64,000 bases of DNA, from contig NZ_FOWC01000006.1 of the NCBI RefSeq assembly GCF_900115345.1, positions 310,001 to 374,000 on the forward strand, in the 5' to 3' direction. A program made the translations under genes and the position numbers. Below, in pieces: positions 1-14,432 of the stretch; positions within the stretch are counted from its first letter, which is position 1, and each line of letters begins with the position of its first letter. Under the pieces are notes generated by a model. That model was given only the letters and a program-made list of their open reading frames with translations. It was not told where the DNA came from and did no database searches. Source of the DNA: Amycolatopsis rubida. Its GTDB lineage: Bacteria > Actinomycetota > Actinomycetes > Mycobacteriales > Pseudonocardiaceae.

Positions 1-1
1 C

Positions 2-856
2 GCGCAGATGGCCGCGACCTGCCAGCGCCTGACCGGCGGCCGGCTGCTGCTGAACGTGGTCTCCGGCGGCGATCCGGAGGAACTGCGCCGCTACGGCGAT
101 CACCTCGGCCACGACGAACGCTACGCGCGGGCCGGGGAATTCCTCAGCGTGCTGCGCGGGGCGTGGACCGGTTCGGTCGACCACGAAGGCGAGCACTACC
201 GGGTTTCGGGCGCGACGGTGATCCGGCGCCCGGACCCGCTGCCGCCGATCTTCCTCGGCGGCAGTTCGGAACCCGCGATGCGCACCGCGATCCGGCACGC
301 GGACGTGTACCTCGCCTGGGGCGAACCGCCGGACCGGATGGCCGCGCAGGTCGCCCGGGTGCGGGCGGAGGCCGCGGCGGCCGGCCGGGTGCTTCCGTTC
401 GGCACCCGGATGCACGTCATCTCCCGGGACACCGCCGCGCAGGCGTGGGCCGAGGCCGACCGGATCGTGGCCGGGATGAGCGCCGGCCTGGTCGAGCGGA
501 GCCAGCGGAGGTTCGCCGCGAGCGATTCCGAAGGACAGCGGCGGATGGCCGCGCTGCACGGGGGCAGCCGCGACGGGCTCGAGGTGCACCCGAATGTCTG
601 GACCGGCTACGGCCTCGGCAGGCAAGGGCCCGCGGTGGCGCTGGTCGGTTCGCATGAGGAGGTCGCCGACCGCATCGCCGAGTACCACGAGCTCGGCGTC
701 GAGCACCTGATCCTGTCCGCGCAGCCGCATCTGGAGGAGGCGTACCGGCTCGGCGAAGGCCTCATGCCGCACCTGCGCCGCCGCGGCGTGCTCGCCGCGC
801 CCGAGGACGACATCGCCCCGGCGCGGCCTCCGCTCGCGGCCGGCACGCTCCGATGA
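2..856 (+). CDS. SsuD-like LLM-class flavin monooxygenase, 5'-truncated
   Basis: The reading frame is open from the window edge, so the ATG at 8 is internal and the N-terminus is missing. What remains (about 284 residues) resembles the C-terminal two thirds of alkanesulfonate monooxygenase SsuD, which is about 380 residues. It has the LNVVSGGDPEELRRYG stretch followed by a 'DERYARAGEFL' helix, then PPIFLGGSSEPA, which belongs to the flavin-binding TIM barrel. Such enzymes use reduced FMN from a partner reductase to oxygenate small substrates; no reductase is visible nearby. The stop overlaps the next start by ATGA, implying coupled translation with the aldolase. Family assignment is firm; the substrate is unknown. 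Confidence 0.85.
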   Translation, partial: AQMAATCQRLTGGRLLLNVVSGGDPEELRRYGDHLGHDERYARAGEFLSVLRGAWTGSVDHEGEHYRVSGATVIRRPDPLPPIFLGGSSEPAMRTAIRHADVYLAWGEPPDRMAAQVARVRAEAAAAGRVLPFGTRMHVISRDTAAQAWAEADRIVAGMSAGLVERSQRRFAASDSEGQRRMAALHGGSRDGLEVHPNVWTGYGLGRQGPAVALVGSHEEVADRIAEYHELGVEHLILSAQPHLEEAYRLGEGLMPHLRRRGVLAAPEDDIAPARPPLAAGTLR

Positions 857-1596
857 CCGCGGCGAAAACCCGGACCGCGGAAGAGGAATTGCTGCACCGC
901 AAGCAGCGCCTCGCGGCGACGCTGCGGCTTTTCGCCCGGTTCGGCCTCGCCGAGGGAGTGGGCGGGCACGTGACCGCGCGCGACCCGCGGCGTCCGGACC
1001 GGTTCTGGATCAACCCGTTCGGCACGCACTTCGGGCACGTGCGGGTCAGCGACCTGCTGCTGGTCGACGAAGAGGGCGCGGTGGTGGAGGGCGAGGGCCG
1101 GGTGAACCCGGCCGGGTACACCATCCACTCGGCGATCCACCGGGCCCGGCCCGAGACGGTCGCCGCCGCGCACACGCACTCCCTGCACGGGCGGGCGTTC
1201 GCCAGCCTCGGCCGCCGGCTGCTGCCGATCTGCCAGGACGCCTGTGCGTTCTTCGAGGACCACACGGTGTTCGACGGCTATTCCGGAGTCGTGCTCGCCG
1301 AAGAGGAAGGCGCGCGGATCGCCGAGGCGCTCGGGGCGGGCAAAGCGGTGATCCTCCGCAACCACGGTCTCCTCACCGTCGGGGGCTCGGTCGAAGAGGC
1401 CGCGTGGTGGTTCATCGCGATGGACCGGGCGTGCCAGGTGCAGTTGCTCGCCGAGGCAGCCGGAACCCCCTCGACCGTCAGCCGCGAAGCGGCGTTGAGC
1501 GCGCGAGCCGACATCGGGGCGCCCTGGCTCGCGCGGCTGAGTTTCCGCTCGCTGTATGCCGACCTCGTCCGCGCCGAACCCGATTTCCTGGACTGA
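853..1596 (+). CDS. Class II aldolase/adducin family protein
   Basis: This 247-residue protein has the class II aldolase fold signature. An HTHSLHGRAF segment near residue 112 supplies two of the metal-binding histidines, and RNHGLLTVGG near residue 175 supplies the third. Members are Zn-dependent fuculose/ribulose-phosphate aldolases or related decarboxylases and epimerases; many in secondary metabolism have unknown substrates. It starts inside the stop of the upstream monooxygenase, and a P450 follows 20 bp downstream. The three therefore probably form one transcription unit that makes or tailors a small oxygenated precursor (inference). Confidence 0.82.
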   Translation: MTAAKTRTAEEELLHRKQRLAATLRLFARFGLAEGVGGHVTARDPRRPDRFWINPFGTHFGHVRVSDLLLVDEEGAVVEGEGRVNPAGYTIHSAIHRARPETVAAAHTHSLHGRAFASLGRRLLPICQDACAFFEDHTVFDGYSGVVLAEEEGARIAEALGAGKAVILRNHGLLTVGGSVEEAAWWFIAMDRACQVQLLAEAAGTPSTVSREAALSARADIGAPWLARLSFRSLYADLVRAEPDFLD

Positions 1597-1616
1597 CCTG
1601 ACCCGAGAGGGGAGCG

Positions 1617-2861
1617 GTGCACGTGCTCGAACGGACCGGGATCGCGGATCCGGCGGCCTATCGGAGCGGTCCGCCGCACGCCGAGTTCGCGCGGCTGCGC
1701 GCGCAGGAGCCCGTCAGCTGGGTCGAGGAGGCCAGCCTGCGCCGCCGCGGCCGCGCCGGCGAGGTTGTGCAGCGCGGCGACGGGTTCTGGGCGGTCACGC
1801 GGCACGCGGCGGTGGTCGAGGCGTCGCGCGCGCCCGAGGTGTTCTCCTCGGCGGCGGGCGGGCCGTTCCTGACCGACGCGAAATCGCCCGCGGACCTCGA
1901 CCGGACCCGCCAGCTGCTGGTCGGGATGGACGCGCCGGAGCACGCGAAGCTGCGCAAAGCGGCCACCGGCGCGTTCACGCCGAGAGCGGTGCGCGCGCTG
2001 GAGTCTTCGATCGCGGCGCACGCGAAACGCCTGGTGGCGGACGCGGTCTCGGCCGGCGGGGCGGACGCGGTGGCCGATCTGGCCGCCGAACTGCCGCTGC
2101 TGGTGCTGGCCGACCTGCTCGGCATGCCGAGGCAGGACCGCGGCCTGCTCTACCGCTGGAGCAACAACCTGGTCGGCTTCGACGACCCGGAGTACGGCGG
2201 CGGGGACGTCGAGGCGTTCCAGCGGACCTTCTTCGAAGCGTTCGCGTACGCGATGGAGGCGGCGCGGGAGCGCAAGCGGCGGCCGGGCGACGACCTGGTG
2301 AGCAGGCTCGTCGCCGCGGACGTGGACGGCCGGAAGCTCACCGAGAAAGAGTTCTGCCACCTCTGGCTGCTGCTCGTGGTGGCGGGCAACGAGACGACCC
2401 GGCACCTGCTGTCCGGCACGCTGGAGCTGTGCGCGGACGACCCGGTGCTGCCGCGCGCCCTGCGCGAGGGCGCCGACCCCGCGCTCGCGGTGGAGGAACT
2501 GCTGCGCTGGATCACGCCGATCATGCAGTTCCGCCGGACCGCGACGCGCGACACCGAACTCGACGGCCGCCGGATCGCGGCCGGGGACAAGGTCGTCCTC
2601 TACTACGTCTCCGCCAACCGCGACGAGCGCGCGTTCGCCCGGCCCGAGCGGTTCGACCCGGCCCGCCCCGACGTCCGGCACCTGGCCTTCGGGGCGGGGC
2701 CGCACTACTGCCTCGGCGCGCACCTGGCCCGCGCCGAGGGGATCGCGTTCCTGCGGGAGCTGGCACCGCATCTGCCGCTGCTGCGCCGGGCGGGCGGGAC
2801 GGTGCGGCTCGAATCGAACTTCATGAACGGCATCAAGGCGCTCCCGCTCGTGTTCGGGTGA
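1617..2861 (+). CDS. Cytochrome P450
   Basis: This is a 414-residue soluble bacterial P450. The I-helix reads AGNETT, with the normal acid-alcohol pair. ExxR is in 'EELLRW', and the heme loop is FGAGPHYCLG with the axial cysteine. The GTG start at 1617 is chosen because GAGAGGGGAG lies just upstream. Ferredoxin and reductase partners are not in the window. It probably hydroxylates or oxidises an intermediate of this locus, working with the upstream monooxygenase and aldolase. Regioselectivity cannot be read from sequence. Confidence 0.93.
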   Translation: MHVLERTGIADPAAYRSGPPHAEFARLRAQEPVSWVEEASLRRRGRAGEVVQRGDGFWAVTRHAAVVEASRAPEVFSSAAGGPFLTDAKSPADLDRTRQLLVGMDAPEHAKLRKAATGAFTPRAVRALESSIAAHAKRLVADAVSAGGADAVADLAAELPLLVLADLLGMPRQDRGLLYRWSNNLVGFDDPEYGGGDVEAFQRTFFEAFAYAMEAARERKRRPGDDLVSRLVAADVDGRKLTEKEFCHLWLLLVVAGNETTRHLLSGTLELCADDPVLPRALREGADPALAVEELLRWITPIMQFRRTATRDTELDGRRIAAGDKVVLYYVSANRDERAFARPERFDPARPDVRHLAFGAGPHYCLGAHLARAEGIAFLRELAPHLPLLRRAGGTVRLESNFMNGIKALPLVFG

Positions 2862-2897
2862 GCAAACGCGGAAATGTGGCAGTTGCACGTGGCGCGG

Positions 2898-4082
2898 TCA
2901 GCCGAAGCGCACCGGCAGCCGGGCGAAACCGCGGAAGCTGGGGTGGTCCCGGCGCAGCGGCGGACCGGCCGGGACGAACCTGCCGCGCCGGGCGGCCAGC
3001 TGCGCGAACACCGCGGCCCCCTCGATCCGGGCCAGCGTCGCGCCGAGGCAGTGGTGCACGCCGGAGCTGAACGACAGGTGCGGATTGGGCGAGCGCGCGA
3101 GGTCGATCCGGTCCGGGGCGGCGAAGCGCCGCTCGTCGCGGTTGGCCGAGGCCAGCAGCAGCAGGACAAGCCTGCGGGCGCGCAGCACCCGCCCGCCGAT
3201 CTCGACCGGCTCCCGCACGACCCGCGCGGTCGCCTGGATCGGGGCCTCGAACCGGAGGAACTCCTCGACCGCGGACTCGGCCAGCGCCGGGTCCCCGCGC
3301 AGCGTCTCCAGCAGCGCGGGGCTCTCCAGCAGCGCGGCGCAGCCGTTGGCGATCAGGTTCGTGGTCGTGTCGAACCCGGCGAAGAACAGGAAGATCACGT
3401 TGTCCACGACCTCCGCGGCCGCCAGCCCGGCGTCCCGGCCCGCGGCCAGCACCCCGGACAGCGGGCCGTCGCCCGCGCGTTCGAGCAGGCCCCGCACGTA
3501 GCCGCGCAGCCAGTGCACGGCGGCGATCGCCGCGTCCCGGTCCCCGGCGGGCTGGATGCCCGCGCCGAAGGCGCGGCCGAGCGCGACGGCGTGCGGGCGC
3601 AGCCGGTCGCGGTCGGCCGCGGGGATGCCGAGCAGTTCGGAGGAGACGATCACCGGCAGCGGGTAGGCCAGCCCCTCGACCAGGTCGCCGGTCCCCGCCC
3701 CGGCCAGGTCCCCGAGCAGCCGCGCGACGAGCTCGTCGATCCGGGGCCGCAGGCGCGCGACGGCGCGCGGGGCGAGGAGCGCGGCCATCGCCCGCCGCAG
3801 CACGGGATGGCTCGGCGCGTCCCGATTGAGCACGGTGGCGCGGAAGAACTCGGTCAGCACGTCGGGCTCGCCGGAAAGCCGGTACATGACGTCCGGGAAC
3901 TCGTGCCCGAGCCGCGGGTCGCGCAGGAGCGCGGCGACGTCCTCGTAGCGCGGGACGGCCCAGGCGCCGGGGCCCGCGGGCAGCAGCCGCCCGCTGGCCC
4001 GCAGCGCGGCGTAGGCCGGGTACGGGTCGGCCATCGCCGCGATCCGGCCGGCGTCGTAGCGCTCGATGCCGGGTGCGCTCAT
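2898..4082 (-). CDS. Cytochrome P450 coupled to a condensation domain
   Basis: This is a 394-residue P450 with I-helix AGFDTT, an E-x-x-R helix 'EEFLRF' and heme loop FSSGVHHCLG. The heme loop keeps the key F, G, H, C and G but has Ser where Gly is usual. The ATG at 4082 overlaps the stop of the upstream condensation-domain gene (ATGA). The longer open frame upstream is only an antisense-like extension inside that gene. The tight pairing with a lone C domain suggests the P450 acts on the condensation product or on a carrier-bound substrate (inference). It converges on the preceding P450 with a 36-bp gap and no clear terminator. Confidence 0.92.
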   Translation of the reverse strand: MSAPGIERYDAGRIAAMADPYPAYAALRASGRLLPAGPGAWAVPRYEDVAALLRDPRLGHEFPDVMYRLSGEPDVLTEFFRATVLNRDAPSHPVLRRAMAALLAPRAVARLRPRIDELVARLLGDLAGAGTGDLVEGLAYPLPVIVSSELLGIPAADRDRLRPHAVALGRAFGAGIQPAGDRDAAIAAVHWLRGYVRGLLERAGDGPLSGVLAAGRDAGLAAAEVVDNVIFLFFAGFDTTTNLIANGCAALLESPALLETLRGDPALAESAVEEFLRFEAPIQATARVVREPVEIGGRVLRARRLVLLLLASANRDERRFAAPDRIDLARSPNPHLSFSSGVHHCLGATLARIEGAAVFAQLAARRGRFVPAGPPLRRDHPSFRGFARLPVRFG

Positions 4083-5401
4083 CGGGCTGCCGATCCCTTC
4101 GCGGCGGCGACCACGGCGGTGGGATCGGCCGCGGCGGCGGCGGCCATGGCGGCGTAGCCGGCGAGGAAGTCCTTCGCCCACTGCGGGCTGATCCGGTCGG
4201 TGGTGTAGAAGAGCATCGCCTGGCAGTCGCCGGTGTGCTGCGGGATCAGGCCGAGTTCGAGCCCGAACCGGCTGCCCAGCACGTCCGGCGTGTACAGCTC
4301 GAAGTCCACGCCCCTGGCGTGCACCTTCGTGCCCGGCGGAGGGGTCAGCAGCATCTGGAAGACGACGTCGTCGACGCGGCCGCCGTTGTCCTGGAACGAC
4401 AGCGGGAGCATCTGGTACGGGACGCACTCGTGCAGGAAGCCGTCGATGACGGTGGGCCGCACCGACCGCACCACCTCGGCGAACGGGGCGTCCGGGTCGA
4501 CCTTGCTGCGCAGCACCACCATGTTCGCGAAGAAGCCGACGGTGGACTGGACCTCTCGCCCGGACCGGTTCGCGAACAGCGACGCGACCGGCAGGTCGGT
4601 CTGACCGGTCGTGCGGGCCAGCAGCAGGTAGTAGAGCGAAAGCATCACGGTGAACAGCGTGGTGCGTTCGGCGCGGGCCACTTCGCGCAGTTTCCCGAAG
4701 ACTTCCGGGGGCAGCACCGCGGTTTCGATGCCGCTCGCCCGGCCCTCTCCGGGCGCGTGGCGCCCGGTCTCGGGAAGCCGCACCAGGCGCATGTCGCGGA
4801 GCTTGCCGACCCAGTAGTCCTGATGGGCCTTCAGGCCCCCGTTTTTCGCCTGCTCGTGCTGGCGGTGGGCGAAGGCCGAATACGGGAATGCGACCGGCGG
4901 CAGTTCCGGATCGTTTTCCGGGCCCGCGTCCAGCAGCTTGATCAGGTCCTGCAGAATGATTCCGCAGGACCAGGCGTCGGACACCAGGTGGTGCATGGTC
5001 AGGCACAGCGCGTGCTCGTCCGGGCCGAGCCGCCAGAGCGTGCAGCGCAGCGGCCACACGCCGACGTCGACCGGGACCTGCAGTTCGGCCTCCAGCGCCC
5101 GGTCGAAGGCGGTCTCCGGGGCCGCGGCGCCCCCGGCGGCGAGATTCTCCTCGCGCAGCGGCGGCTCGCCGCTTTCGTGAATGCGCTGAACCAGTTTCCG
5201 GCCGTCGCGGACCAGGGTGGTGCGCAATGCCTCGTGCCGTTCTGTCAACCGGCGCAGTGCGATTTTCAATTCGCCGACATCGAGTGGGCCGTGCAGTTTG
5301 CATACCACCGGGCAATTGAGGGAAGCGGTATCCGGTCGGTAATGTTCGAGAAACCACAGAAGTCGTTGTCCGATAGAAGCGGGCGCCTCGTGAAAAGTCA
5401 T
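4079..5401 (-). CDS. Free-standing NRPS condensation-domain protein
   Basis: The 440 residues cover one complete condensation domain and nothing else. The catalytic motif is HHLVSDAW near residue 136 (HHxxxD intact, with Ala where Gly usually follows). Later features typical of C domains include 'SLFANRSG' and a VGFFANMVV segment. Such proteins form an amide or ester between a carrier-bound acyl donor and an amine or alcohol acceptor in trans. Candidate partners here are the carrier proteins of the NRPS or of the carbamoyltransferase cassettes. No Shine-Dalgarno is obvious before the ATG at 5401, and alternative upstream starts are not better. It diverges from the methyltransferase across 62 bp. 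Confidence 0.88.
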   Translation of the reverse strand: MTFHEAPASIGQRLLWFLEHYRPDTASLNCPVVCKLHGPLDVGELKIALRRLTERHEALRTTLVRDGRKLVQRIHESGEPPLREENLAAGGAAAPETAFDRALEAELQVPVDVGVWPLRCTLWRLGPDEHALCLTMHHLVSDAWSCGIILQDLIKLLDAGPENDPELPPVAFPYSAFAHRQHEQAKNGGLKAHQDYWVGKLRDMRLVRLPETGRHAPGEGRASGIETAVLPPEVFGKLREVARAERTTLFTVMLSLYYLLLARTTGQTDLPVASLFANRSGREVQSTVGFFANMVVLRSKVDPDAPFAEVVRSVRPTVIDGFLHECVPYQMLPLSFQDNGGRVDDVVFQMLLTPPPGTKVHARGVDFELYTPDVLGSRFGLELGLIPQHTGDCQAMLFYTTDRISPQWAKDFLAGYAAMAAAAAADPTAVVAAAKGSAAR

Positions 5402-5463
5402 GTCGGCAATATAGGGCCAGTATTCGGGGAAAATCGAATGCGCGGACGGCGCGGGAGGTGCGG

Positions 5464-6519
5464 ATGAACAGCGGCGAAGCGGCGTTCGCCGGACGGCTCT
5501 TCGCCGCCGGCATCGCCGCCGCCGAGCTGCTGACCATCGGCCTCGGCCTGCGGCTGGGGCTCTACGCGCACCTGTGCGGGCGGCCGCTGACCGCCGGAGA
5601 GCTGGCCGGGCGGGCCGGCATCGGGCCCCGGTACGCGCGGGAGTGGCTCGAACAGCAGGCCGCGGCCGGGATCGTGACGGTCTCCGGCGAGCCGCCGGAG
5701 CATCGGTTCCTGCTTCCGGACGCCCACCGGGCCGCACTGACCGGAGACCCGCCGCCCGCGCTGGCGTCGGTGCTTCCGGCGGCCGGGATCGCGCCGGTGC
5801 TGCCGCGCATCGCCGAGGCCTACCGCCGGGACGGCGGGCTCGGCTACCACGAGTACGGCGAGGACTTCCGCGGTGCGCAGACCGAGCTGAACCGGGCGGT
5901 GTTCGAGGGCGAACTGGCCGGCTGGATCCGTTCCGCGCTGCCGGAGGTGCACCGCAGGCTCGTGCGCGGAGCGCGGATCGCCGACGTGGGCTGCGGGAGC
6001 GGATGGTCGTCGATCGCGCTGGCCAGGGCCTATCCGCGAGCCGCGGTGACCGGGTTCGACTCCGACGAGGCCGCGGTGGGCGAAGCGAAGGCCAACGCGG
6101 CCGCCGCCGGTGCGCCGGACACGCTGGCCTTCGCGCGGGCAGCCGCGGACGGGCCCGCCGAAGCGCCCGGCGGCGGATACGCGCTGGTGTGCGTCCTGGA
6201 CGCGTTGCACGACATGGCGCGGCCGGTGGAGGTCCTGCGCTGGTGCCGCCGGGCGGCGCACGCGAGCGGCGGGGTGCTGCTGATGGAGCCGAAAGCGGCC
6301 GAGGAGTTCGCCGCGCCCGCCGGAGAGGTCGAGCGGTTTCTCTACGCGGTGAGCGTGCTGCACTGCTTGCCGGTCGGGTTGTCCGAGCGGCCGTCGGCCG
6401 GAACGGGCACGGTCATCCGGCCTTCTGTCGTACGCGGTTATGCGCACGCCGCAGGGTTTCAGTCTGTCGCGGTCCTTTCTGTGGAACACCCATTGCACCG
6501 GCTTTACTGGTTGCGATAA
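5464..6519 (+). CDS. SAM-dependent methyltransferase with N-terminal winged helix
   Basis: The protein is 351 residues. The N-terminal ~90 residues resemble the dimerisation/winged-helix part of Rv2258c-like methyltransferases. The class I SAM site follows as VGCGSGWSSIALARAYP near residue 175, with an acidic FDSDE at the end of strand 2. I prefer the ATG at 5464 over the GTG at 5458 because GGGAGGTG sits at the right distance before it. It may methylate O, N or C of a pathway intermediate; the fold does not reveal which. It is transcribed divergently from the condensation-domain gene. Confidence 0.83.
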   Translation: MNSGEAAFAGRLFAAGIAAAELLTIGLGLRLGLYAHLCGRPLTAGELAGRAGIGPRYAREWLEQQAAAGIVTVSGEPPEHRFLLPDAHRAALTGDPPPALASVLPAAGIAPVLPRIAEAYRRDGGLGYHEYGEDFRGAQTELNRAVFEGELAGWIRSALPEVHRRLVRGARIADVGCGSGWSSIALARAYPRAAVTGFDSDEAAVGEAKANAAAAGAPDTLAFARAAADGPAEAPGGGYALVCVLDALHDMARPVEVLRWCRRAAHASGGVLLMEPKAAEEFAAPAGEVERFLYAVSVLHCLPVGLSERPSAGTGTVIRPSVVRGYAHAAGFQSVAVLSVEHPLHRLYWLR

Positions 6520-6589
6520 GCGCGCGGGCCGGATATTTCCGATGGCGCCCACGGTGACTTGACGCCTCCGTACCGCCAATCACCTGATT

Positions 6590-6618
6590 GTCCGATTGCT
6601 CGTATTTTCTCCTTGTGG
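6590..6618 (+). promoter_or_regulatory. Weak candidate StrR/Bbr-type operator upstream of the regulator
   Basis: The arrangement is GTCCGA, 17 bp, TTGTGG. The left half-site fits the StrR/Bbr-family pattern (GTCCAR-N17-TTGGAC) in five of six positions, but the right half matches only in the first three. It lies in the 251-bp, locally A/T-richer gap before the regulator gene and could mediate autoregulation. No other motif was recognised in this gap. Confidence is low because only one half-site is good. Confidence 0.25.
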
Positions 6619-6770
6619 TTGCGGAAAACGTGGCATCGAGTGCCGTCGGCAGGTGTTTGCGCGGTGGCGGACGCTTTGGGATAGTTGGCCCGGGGGAGGC
6701 AGATATGCGGAATCCGCACCGCCTCGTAAGACGCAGTTTCACGGCGAGTTCATTCCTGGGGGAATAGCCC

Positions 6771-7817
6771 ATGCACGACTCGAACGAACGATTGTGGCCT
6801 TCCCGCTGCGCAGCGGACAACGGGTGCCCCGGCAACGAAGTGGAACCGTTCGCCGCGGTCCTCGGCCAGTGCGAGAAGCGGATGGTCGAGATCAGCTCGC
6901 TGCTGCCCGCGGACAGCCCGCGCCTCGGCGGCGAGAACCTCGAGCACGCCCGGACTCTCGTGGAGAGCGGGGCGGACCTCCCGCCGATTCTGGTCAACCG
7001 GTCGGACATGCGGGTGATCGACGGCATGCACCGGGTCCGCGCGGCCGCGCTGCGCGGGGCCGACCGGATCGAGGCGTACTTGTTCAGCGGCAGCGCCGAG
7101 GCCGCGTTCATCCTTTCCGTGCAGGCCAACATCAAGCACGGGCTGCCGCTGACCCTGCGGGAACGCGAGGTCGCCGCGCAGCGCATCGTGAAACTGCGCC
7201 CGGACTGGTCCGACCGCGCGGTCGCCGAAGCCTCCGGCATCTCCGCGAAAACCGTGGGGGCGCTGCGGAAACGGGTCGGTTGCGACCTGCCGCAGATGCA
7301 CGCCCGGGTCGGCCGGGACGGCCGGGTGCGGCCGTTGAACCACGCCGAGGGACGGCACCGGGCCAGCGAGATGATCCGGCAGAACCCGGACGCCTCGCTG
7401 CGGGAAATCGCGCAGAGCGTCGGTATTTCCACCGGCACCGCACGGGACGTCCGGGAGCGGATCCGCCGTGGCGAGGATCCGTTGCCTCCCCGCCAGCGAA
7501 TGGGCGAGGACGGCGTCGCGCCGCACCGTTTGCCGGCGCAGCGCACCGTCCGCGGCGCGACGCGGCGGGCCGTGCACGACAGCGTGCGCATGTTGCAGAA
7601 TCTGAAAAAGGATCCGTCGCTCAGGTTCACCGACGCCGGCCGCTCGTTGCTGCGCTGGCTCGACGTGCACGCGCTCACCAGTGACGAATGCACCAGTCTC
7701 GCCGCTTCGGTGCCCTCGCATTGCACGAATGTGGTCGCCGAGGTGGCCCGCGGTTACGCGGAGACCTGGAAGCAGTTCGCGGAGGAACTGGACGATCGCG
7801 GCGAAGCAACTGCTTGA
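6771..7817 (+). CDS. StrR-like pathway-specific transcriptional activator
   Basis: The 348 residues align in layout with StrR, Bbr, Tei15* and Dbv4. A ParB/Spo0J-like N-terminal fold has LLPADSPRLGGEN near residue 44 and RVIDGMHRVRAAALRGA near residue 82. Two helix-turn-helix-like segments follow, at about residues 135-165 and 210-235. These proteins activate antibiotic operons by binding inverted repeats with a 17-bp spacer. Such a site is present upstream of the first carbamoyltransferase gene (32976-33004), which supports cross-regulation of the NRPS and PKS parts. The gene precedes the NRPS operon by 63 bp and may be co-transcribed with it. Confidence 0.9.
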   Translation: MHDSNERLWPSRCAADNGCPGNEVEPFAAVLGQCEKRMVEISSLLPADSPRLGGENLEHARTLVESGADLPPILVNRSDMRVIDGMHRVRAAALRGADRIEAYLFSGSAEAAFILSVQANIKHGLPLTLREREVAAQRIVKLRPDWSDRAVAEASGISAKTVGALRKRVGCDLPQMHARVGRDGRVRPLNHAEGRHRASEMIRQNPDASLREIAQSVGISTGTARDVRERIRRGEDPLPPRQRMGEDGVAPHRLPAQRTVRGATRRAVHDSVRMLQNLKKDPSLRFTDAGRSLLRWLDVHALTSDECTSLAASVPSHCTNVVAEVARGYAETWKQFAEELDDRGEATA

Positions 7818-7880
7818 GCGTTCAGCTTTTAGTCGAATTGGTGACGGCATTTTTTCCGTCCCGCGAATCCCGGGAGCGTG

Positions 7881-14428
<6,548 letters not shown>

Positions 14429-14432
<4 letters not shown>

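Noticed and set aside
2862..2897. A terminator between the convergent P450 genes
   Set aside because: The 36-bp gap shows no convincing stem-loop with a T-run.
7818..7880. A StrR-type operator directly before NRPS1
   Set aside because: Only a single imperfect half-site (TAGTCGAAT) was seen; no partner half-site occurs at the required spacing.
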